A stretch of DNA of 64,000 bases from Corydoras sp. C115 (Eukaryota > Chordata > Actinopteri > Siluriformes > Callichthyidae): the NCBI GenBank assembly GCA_019802505.1, contig JAFMOC010000265.1, positions 476,001-540,000 of the forward strand, read 5' to 3'. The notes under the pieces are model-generated. The model saw only the letters and a list, made by a program, of their open reading frames with translations. It was not told the origin of the DNA and made no database searches. Below are positions 56,486 to 64,000 of the stretch, piece by piece. A program made the translations under genes and the position numbers. The stretch's first letter is position 1. The number at the start of each line of letters is the position of its first letter.

Positions 56486-56991
56486 TATATAGTAATTGAG
56501 AAGTGTTGACCAAAGTGAAAATTTATAAGCAAAATCTTTTTTTTAATTTACAAAACTATTATTATTTGTCCCATATTAAATTAGTGGTTGCTCTTGCTAC
56601 TAAGCAGACATTATTGTTTCACAATATAACTTCTCTAAAATGAAATTTCCCTTAGAAAATGGGTACATTTTTATTGTGGTAACCACTTAACTAGACTCTA
56701 AGACCCCCAGAGATTATGTGCTGGCCTGTCTATTACTATGAATCAACAATATTCTCTTCTTCAAAGGGTATGAAATTCTATAAAATCAAAACTACGGTTT
56801 GTATTATTCAAAGTTGTTTTCTTCCAAGAAAATGAAAGAAAAGGTTTTGCTCTCTAGATACAAACAGTCATGTCAAAAATGAAAGAAGGACTGATCCTTT
56901 TTTATCTTACCTGAAGCATGAGCTGCAGTGTTAGTGCTGACACTTGGGAGTTCAATACAACTAAAGGGTAAAACAAATATGATAATAATAA
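56486..56991. other. Unassigned interval
   Basis: No gene or repeat recognised. Confidence 0.5.
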
Positions 56992-57266
56992 ATCAGGATG
57001 ACATAGTGGTTAGTACGTTTGCCTCTCATCGCAGGGGATCTAGGATCAAATTCCAATCTGGGAGTTTTCATGTTCTCCAAATGTCCATGTGGGGTTTTTT
57101 TTGTTTTTTTTTCACACAGTCCAAAAATATGGATTTAAGGTATTTTGACTGCTCTAAATTCATTCATTGATTCATTATCTTCCACTTAATCCTCTACTAG
57201 GGTCGCAGGGGTGTTCCCCATGTCCATCCAGGGAAGAGCGTTCCAGGCGATCTATCGCTGGGCACT

Positions 57267-57298
<32 letters not shown>

Positions 57299-57585
57299 CA
57301 CAGACTATATAGGGGCAATTTAGAGCAGTCAACTTGGATCCATGTTTTTGGACTGTGAATTAACCGGAGAACCCGGAGGAAACCTATACCTACACAGGGA
57401 GAACATGGAATCTTCACTCAGATTGGGATTCGAACCTGGATCCCCAGTGCTGAGAGACAAACACGCAAACCACTAAGCCACTATGCTTTGAATTGCCCCT
57501 TCTAAATTGCCCTGATATAGTATCTGTGTCAATGAGTGTGTGCCCAGTGATGGATTAGTGCCCTGTACAGGGTGAATACAGAATA
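56992..57585 (+). mobile_element. Old SINE interrupted by a younger SINE
   Basis: Plus-strand parts 56992-57160 (box-A-like head to ACTGCTCTAAATT) and 57488-57585 (CTAAATTGCCCTGATATAG onward) flank a minus-strand copy at 57161-57487. Confidence 0.85.
57161..57487 (-). mobile_element. SINE inserted in a SINE
   Basis: The tail ATTCATTGATTCATTATC through a (AC)n stretch to AAACCACTAAGCCACTATGC. Opposite in direction to its host copy. Confidence 0.87.
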
Positions 57586-58463
57586 TAAAATTGTATTTTT
57601 ATTGTGTTAATTATTGCTAGGTCACCAGAAAATCAAAGAATGAGACTAAATGAACCAAGCAATTTACATATACTTGATTTGAGTGACTTGGTCTTTATAA
57701 ATAAATTTTAGTTGCTCATTTTCTACTTTTTGTCATTAGATTTGAGTGTACAAAAATCACGTCATATCACAAGCACACATGGCATGAGAAAATCTATGAA
57801 GCCAAGCCTCGATGCCCCTACATCTTCAGCTTAGAAACCTATATGAATATAATCAGCCATATTAAAGTTCTAATTGTAAATTGTCGTCTTGAGGGTGCCA
57901 TTTAACTTATTTATTTTACCAAAAACACATTTATATGTAAATTATATCTTAATAATTATCCCTGCAAATTAATTAGCTGCCTTTGTCATGGAAGCGAGAT
58001 ATAGAGGCTGTAGGGGGAGTGCAACAAAAACATGTTTCCACAATCAAGTGGAAGCAAAATGTCAAGTTTGCCCAAATTTTGATGGGATTGGGTTGAGGTT
58101 CATTAAGCTGAGGAGTGACAGATGCTCATTTTCATACACGCAGAATGAGCGACAGCAAACGGCTTGGCCGCTATCAATATTTCCGCCTTGGGCCTCAAAA
58201 TGGAGCAGACGTTCTCATTATGTCCTACAAGCTTTCATTTCTTTTCCAAATGTCAGAGTTCGATTTGCTAATTGAGGAAATGAAAAAGTTGCCTATTTTG
58301 GGGAAAATATTTTGATTGCTTTCTTTGTTTTAGTAATTTATCCATGTTTGCATAACCTGTACATGACAATCTTGTTACCGAATTTTGTCACCCTAAAGGA
58401 GAGAAGTTACACCACCATGCTTAATTTTCTTCCAACTGAATTATGAAATATTAATTCTGCACT
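57586..58463. other. Non-repetitive interval, candidate conserved noncoding sequence
   Basis: 57955-58310 has no recognised repeat, balanced composition and homeodomain-type words (AATTAATTAGCTGCC). It contains GTCATGGAAGCGAGATATAG and ATTTCCGCCTTGGGCCTC. Open frames here are short and unlike known proteins. Confidence 0.35.
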
Positions 58464-58481
58464 CCCCCCCCCCCCCCCCCC

Positions 58482-58526
<45 letters not shown>
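58464..58526. repeat. Poly-C/poly-A run
   Basis: About 19 C followed by about 44 A. Confidence 0.96.
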
Positions 58527-58527
<1 letters not shown>

Positions 58528-58536
58528 ACAATAGAC

Positions 58537-59051
58537 CAGGGGTGTTAAACTAAATTGCACCAGGGGCCTAAACTCAAAGCACACTTTATGTTGCAGGCTG
58601 AAGAGCATACAATTTTATTAAACACACTAAAAGAAAATGTCTGATCATGAATAGGAATAAAAACAGACAGGAATATTATTCCACAATAAATAAACTCAAA
58701 TATTATATTACTTAAAATATAAAATAAAATATAAAAATATCTCTTGTCAAAATTATAAAAGTTACAACTATGAACATGCTGCAAAAATACATAATTTTCC
58801 ACAGAATGCTGAAACCGAAACATATTTGCCCCTGGGCCATTTTAGAAAAATAAACTTTAAATAATCTTTAAATATTTCTGTTCTCCATAAAAATGTTACT
58901 GTCTAAAACATACAAATTAAAAATATGAGCATGGTCCAAAAAAACCCGAGCCATTAATAACAATAATAATAGATCAACATGAAATGATCTCACGGGCCAG
59001 ATTTTGCATTGCATGTCTGATATGGCCTGCGGGCCTTGAGTTTGACATCTG
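58537..59051 (+). mobile_element. hAT-like non-autonomous element
   Basis: Starts CAGGGGTGTTAAACT and ends TTGAGTTTGACATCTG, inverted ends of about 15 bp. The flanks CAATAGAC and TTCTAGAC share five of eight bases, a possible decayed 8-bp duplication. It is the fuller copy of the pieces at 353-1177. No coding frame. Confidence 0.65.
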
Positions 59052-59283
59052 TTCTAGACAATTAAATGCATTAAACGTTGTTACTACAAGTTAGGGTTGA
59101 TCCAGACCATAATATACAAATCTTCTATGATCATAAATGCATTTAAATTTTTGTGAAGGGTTTTAAAGAAAGAACCTAAATCCCAATCATTTAAAATATT
59201 GCAATTTCAACATATAGCTATTTACAAATTGCATTATATGTTCCTGGAGAATAAGAGAGTACAGAGCATTTTTAATATTAAAT

Positions 59284-59599
59284 AATTAATTCATTAATTA
59301 TCTTCTGCTTAATCCTTTACTATGGTCGCTTGAGGGTTCCCCATGCCCATCCAGGGGAGAATGTTAGAGGCACTGGGCAGATAAACAGAGGACAGGGTGC
59401 CAATCTATCACTGGACACACTCACTCACTCACTCACTCACACACACTATATAAGGGCAATATAGAGCAGACAATTTACCATTAATTCATGTTTTTGGACT
59501 GTGGGTGGAACCCAGCGGAAAACCACACAGACACGGAGAAAACATGAAAACTCCACCCAGATCAGGATTTGAACCTGTAATCCCCAGTGCCGTGAGGCA
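59284..59599 (-). mobile_element. Old SINE, head-truncated
   Basis: CTTCTGCTTAATCC tail, an (ACTC)n stretch and a head ending at GTGCCGTGAGGCAAA. A younger SINE inserted at its end. Confidence 0.85.
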
Positions 59600-59611
59600 A
59601 AAATGCATATA

Positions 59612-59955
59612 TTCATTCATTCATTCATTATCTTCCTCTTTATCCTATATTAGGGTTGCGCGGGGGGGGGGTTCCCCATGCCCATCCAGGGGAGAACGTT
59701 TCGGGCGCTGGGCAGATACACCCAGGACAGGGTTCCAATCTATCGCTGGGCACACACTCACTCACACAGACACGCACACACACACACACACTCTATATGG
59801 AGGAATTTGGAGAACTCAATTGACTTAATCCATGTTTTTGGACTGTGGGAGAAACCGGAGAACCCAGAGGAAACCCACGCGGACACGGGGAGAACATGGA
59901 AACTCCACCCAGATGGGGATTCGAACCGGGAATCCCTATAGCCACCGTGCCGCCC
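59612..59955 (-). mobile_element. SINE with perfect 12-bp target duplication
   Basis: Direct repeat AAAATGCATATA at 59600-59611 and 59956-59967. Part of the head is deleted (GGAATCCCTATAGCCACCG). Confidence 0.92.
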
Positions 59956-59967
59956 AAAATGCATATA

Positions 59968-61019
59968 GATAAAATAAAAAAAACATAAAGACCCTAGAGG
60001 TTATGAGAAGGTTCATAACATGAATAAACATTTATTTTTTTTTTTTTTTAAACAGAATGTTAAGAATACGAAGGAAAACAAATGAAGTTGTGGTTTATGC
60101 ACTGTATGTGCATTATGGCAGGAATCGTGTTAGATAATGTGGGCATTACTTAAAATGTTTAAAATAAATACTTTAAAATATTATTAAAATATTATTAATA
60201 TGTTGTTCTAATAATAATATCTTATTATTAATAATATGATGTGTTGTAAACAAGAAATAATGCAATATTAATTGAGTCATATGTATATTGTTAGAGATGG
60301 TACAGTGTAAAACAAATAAAAATGTATTCCGTCATATGTGGACAGAACTAGTTAACATATAGAATTAAAGGACCACTGTAGTGTTAATGATCTATTTGCA
60401 TGGGATCAAAAATAAGGATACATGTTTAGATAGGAGTGGCTTGAACTACATACTGTTGTTAGACTTAAAAACAGAACGTGTGTGGTCTTTTAATCCCTTT
60501 TGACAGATTTCAAATAAGAGAAGTCAAAGGGTAGATGAGACTTGAACTATGCATTTATTACTGGGTTTATTACTACTATGTTTTACAGAAAACTTTTTAG
60601 CTATTATATTTTATAGTTTGAACGTGGGATTTTCAACCTGGTACACATACATAGACAACAATGAACTAGCACCTTTTTCTCCCATTTGGCTTCTGAATGT
60701 CTTTTTATCTTCACCTTTCATAACCAACAACTTGTGCAATGCGTCTTATGAAGCCCATTGCTATATTACACCCTGCTAACATTCTATTTTCACGGCTTGT
60801 GCATGTACCATTTAAAGAGCAATGGTCCCTGCAAATATAAGTACGTCTTTAAGCAGTAGTCTCGAAATGAGGTTCAGGTAAATTTCTGTTCTTTTGCTAT
60901 TCTGGCAATGAAAAACACAGCTGCCCTACTAACTGAACATGTACATGAAGAAGATGCACAAACCCACAGCAGTTGGCAACTATGTAAACATTTATGTAAA
61001 CTATGTAAACTATGTAAAC
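59968..61019. other. Unassigned interval
   Basis: AT-rich, with a poly-T run near 60030 and ATTAATA-type words at 60180-60240. Direct repeats of CTATGTAAA at 60980-61018 precede the next SINE. Confidence 0.5.
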
Positions 61020-61364
61020 ATAATTTATTATCTTCCATTTAATCCTCTACTAGGGTCGCGGTGGGCTCCCCATGCCCATCCAGGGGAGATCGTTTAGGGC
61101 GCTGGGCTGATACACACAGGACAGGGAGCCAATCTATCACTGGACACACTCAATAATAACACACACAAAAACACACACTAGATGGTGCAATTTAGAGCAT
61201 TCAATTTACCTTTGATCCATGCTTTTGGATTGTGGGAGAAAACCTAAGAACCTGGAGGAAACCCACATGAGGGGAAACATGGAAACTCCACCCAGAGTGG
61301 GATTCGAACCTGGATCTCCAACGCCGAGAGGCGGACATCCTAACCACTAAGCCACCGTGCTGCC
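61020..61364 (-). mobile_element. SINE copy
   Basis: Runs from TTATTATCTTCCATTTAATC to AAGCCACCGTGCTGCC. CTATGTAAA occurs on both sides, but the site is itself repetitive. Confidence 0.85.
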
Positions 61365-61764
61365 GGCTATGTAAAAATGTATATAAAAAACAGAATACAA
61401 AATAAAGATAGCCTTATTCTACATCCAAATTTCAATTACAAAATTCCCCCACTCCAAATATCGGTGTATTACAAGCATTAAGCAACTGCAACAAAACATT
61501 TCTATGGTTCTAATGAAATATTTTAGCAACTGTTAACATTGCATGTCGGAACCCAACCATGTGAGATGGAACCACAATAATCAAATAAACTATTGTATTG
61601 TATTTCCACATATGTTTGGCACTGACTTTTGCCTCCTCAATACATAGATAAAAAAAGTAATAAAATTTACTAAAATTATATATTTGGTGGAAAACAAAAT
61701 AGCTAAGAAATGCTGGTACAAATTACATTAGCGAAAACAGATACATTTAAATGAAATTACATTA
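61365..61764. other. Unassigned interval
   Basis: AT-rich. Nothing recognised. Confidence 0.5.
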
Positions 61765-62122
61765 CGGCATGGTGGCTTAGTGGTTAGCACGTTCGGCTCT
61801 CAGCACTAGGGATTCCCAGTTCGAATCCCCATCTGGGTGGAGTTTCCATGTTCTCCCCATGTCTGCGTGGGTTTCCTCCGGGTTCTCCGGTTTCCTCCCA
61901 CAGTCCAAAAATATGGATCAAGTCAATTGAATTCTCAAAATTGCCCCATATAGAGTGTGTTTGAGTGAGTGAGTGAGTGAGTGAGTGAGTGTGTGCCCAG
62001 CGATGGATTGGCGCCCTGTCCTGGGTCTATCTGCCCAGCGCCCGAGACGTTCTCCCCTGGATGGGTATGGGGAACCCCACCGCGACCCTAATAGAGGATA
62101 AAGCGGGAGATAATGAATGAAT
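61765..62122 (+). mobile_element. SINE with both internal promoter boxes intact
   Basis: Box A TGGCTTAGTGG (61773-61783) and box B GTTCGAATC (61819-61827) fit the Pol III consensus. It has a (GAGT)n stretch and a complete tail. ACATTA on both sides may be a short duplication. Confidence 0.92.
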
Positions 62123-62953
62123 ACATTAATAACATAGGTCAATCCTTTTACTTAAAGTCCCTTAAAGTTGTCTCTGCTTAAAGAAAAGTCTTACCCATGA
62201 TGTTTTATTTTACCCTCCTCGTATTAATCACTTCATGTCTATCAGTCTGACATGTGTCCTTTGTAAAAATATTGTGCATAAAATCACAGTTCAGTACCTA
62301 TAGCTGTAACATGCCACTTACAAACTAATGTTTTTTAGAATAATCTAAAGGTATGTTAGGTTAAAATCCCAAGCTGACCCAGTCAGCCGACAAAAAATTC
62401 TGTCCCGATGCTGGTGACCTCAAATTGTTAGGTTCCAAAGCCCAAGCTGACCAAACAGCTATGGAACACCAAAAGCAGACTCACTTATCAGCTACCAGTC
62501 AGGAAAAACACTGACTGTCCTGATGCTTCTGTTCCAATGCTAAAGCCCTCTGAGTGCCGGAGTTCAATTGTTTGGAAAGAAAAGACAACCACACTATGCT
62601 TTGATTTATTATAATTCATAGCTCATTTATATAGATAAATGAATTGACAAAACAAGGGCATTCGTTCGACAGCCCGTTAGAAATATGTGTACAAATGAAC
62701 CCCACAGTTGGCCAATACATAGCATGTCAATATGTAATACCATGAGAAACTTAAATTTGACAATTTTTCAAAGAACAGTAACAAGTAAACATAGATTCCT
62801 CAGCCAGAAGCCAAGGTCAGTTAGGCCTCACCATCGAAATGGAACATAAAAAAAATAGGGTCACAGAATTAAACAACACATGATTAAAGACTCAAAGTAT
62901 GTTATGATAAATGCTTTAAATAATAATTGATATAAATGAAATGAAATGAAATG
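62123..62953. other. Unassigned interval
   Basis: Single-copy-looking. CCCAAGCTGACC occurs twice (62370 and 62440). No gene supported. Confidence 0.45.
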
Positions 62954-63290
62954 AGGCGCCACGGTGGCTTAGTGGTTAGCACGTTCGCCTCTCAGCGCTA
63001 GGGATTCCCGGTTCAAATCCCCATCTGGGGGGAGTTTCCATGTTCTCCCCGTGTCCGTGTGGGTTTCCTCCGGGTTCTCCGGTTTCCTCCCACAGACCAA
63101 AAACATGGATCAAGTCAATTGAGTTCTCCAAATTGCCCTATATAGAGTGTGTCTGTGTGAGAGAGTGTGTGCCCAGCGAAGGATTGGCGCCCTGTTCTGG
63201 GTGTATCTGCCCAGCGCCCGAAATGTTCTACCCTGGATGGGCATGGGGAACCAACCCGCGACCCTAATATATGATAAAAGCGGATGATAA
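62954..63290 (+). mobile_element. SINE, full length
   Basis: Head ACGGTGGCTTAGTGGTTAGC, box B GTTCAAATC, a full body, and a tail ending GGATGATAATGAATG. (AAATG)n lies on both sides. Confidence 0.92.
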
Positions 63291-64000
63291 TGAATGAAAT
63301 GAAATTATTTAAATGATATAAACATAAACTTTTAAGCTTATAACTGACCTACATCAAATGACTATATATATTTTAATTTGTAATATATTAAGCACATAAA
63401 TATTCTTCATTATAACCTTTCCATCCACCATTTGCTCACAAAGTGACTAATGGTAATGGAATATGAGTGAAAGGGTTTAAAACAAGCCCTTGACCTTTTT
63501 TTTACTATATTTTGCTAGTAATACATAAATACTTTTTCTTAAGTGGTATTTATTTAATGCATTAATTAAAAGAAATAAATCCAGACTCCACCTGACCACC
63601 ACAATATTAACATTATTACTGTGATTATAAAGTTTTGCCACCAGCATTAATAAGGCATCTAATTAAATAAACCTATGCAATAGGCAGGCTGACAGTCAAA
63701 GACACACCCACACGTGGCTATGAGACTATAAATGTGTGATGTAATAGGAAGCCTCCTTTGTCTGTCCTCATGTAGCAGTGTGTGGATCTCTGTCACATTG
63801 TGTTTGCATACAGTAATTATGGAAGCGATTGCTCTTTTCAGTCTCATTAGCATGTACAATGCATAATTTCATCCAAGGAGCTCTCGCTGTACAATTACAC
63901 TGAAAGCTCCTAATCTTCTAAACTCGCCGATAGCAGCTCATATGTGTAATTATGTTAAAAACAAGCCCGTTCACAGTTCATACATGAAGCTATACATTAA
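63291..64000. other. Window end, candidate conserved noncoding sequence
   Basis: 63291-63660 is AT-rich and unassigned. 63690-63960 is complex and free of repeats, with several homeodomain-type words (CAGTAATTATGG, CTCATTAGCATG, GCATAATTTC, CAATTACAC). Confidence 0.3.

Noticed and set aside
58545..58823. 92-codon minus-strand frame rich in Phe and Ile
   Set aside because: Lies within the hAT-like element and is explained by AT-rich composition.
61765..61835. Functional tRNA gene
   Set aside because: Box A and box B are present, but the sequence continues into a SINE body and no cloverleaf was found.

Overview
The window looks like teleost fish DNA. It is AT-rich and carries about three dozen copies or fragments of one tRNA-derived SINE related to the fish DANA/Mermaid group. 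It also holds an L2-type LINE, a Tc1-like relic, hAT-like non-autonomous elements, Ty3/gypsy chromoviruses and a BEL/Pao element, with long AC, AT and homopolymer runs. An ostariophysan host is a guess from memory of similar repeats. No host protein-coding gene can be supported on either strand. The only apparently intact coding unit is inside a DNA transposon.

Layout. 1-1177: an old hAT-like element cut up by SINEs. 1178-4419: a palindromic fish repeat split by a 2.85 kb DNA transposon (1518-4363) with terminal inverted repeats, a two-exon transposase-like gene and a heat-shock-element-like promoter. 6428-7900: a truncated L2 LINE on the minus strand. 9246-14703: two diverged Ty3/gypsy 3-prime halves joined head to head. 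15723-16308: a Tc1-like relic. 16404-24783: a Ty3/gypsy chromovirus (5-bp target duplication GGAGT) whose integrase is split by a younger non-autonomous relative (20042-23238). 26372-29578: a BEL/Pao deletion derivative with a rearranged 5-prime LTR. 35797-36145 and 37729-38061: two solo LTRs of a family whose complete non-autonomous member lies at 44998-47611 and carries a minisatellite-built reading frame. From 47.6 kb to the end: SINEs and microsatellites set in single-copy-looking DNA, some of it complex enough to be candidate conserved noncoding sequence.

How the parts relate. The window records layered insertion. SINEs sit in SINEs, a solo LTR sits in a SINE, SINEs sit in hAT-like elements, and a non-autonomous LTR element sits in its probable helper. 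Two unrelated LTR families have kept LTRs and target duplications while replacing enzyme genes with short tandem-repeat coding sequence. The most noteworthy items are the minisatellite element at 44998-47611, the heat-shock-element cluster in front of the transposase-like gene, and the nested gypsy pair. Family assignments rest on reading the sequence and on recall, with no database search.
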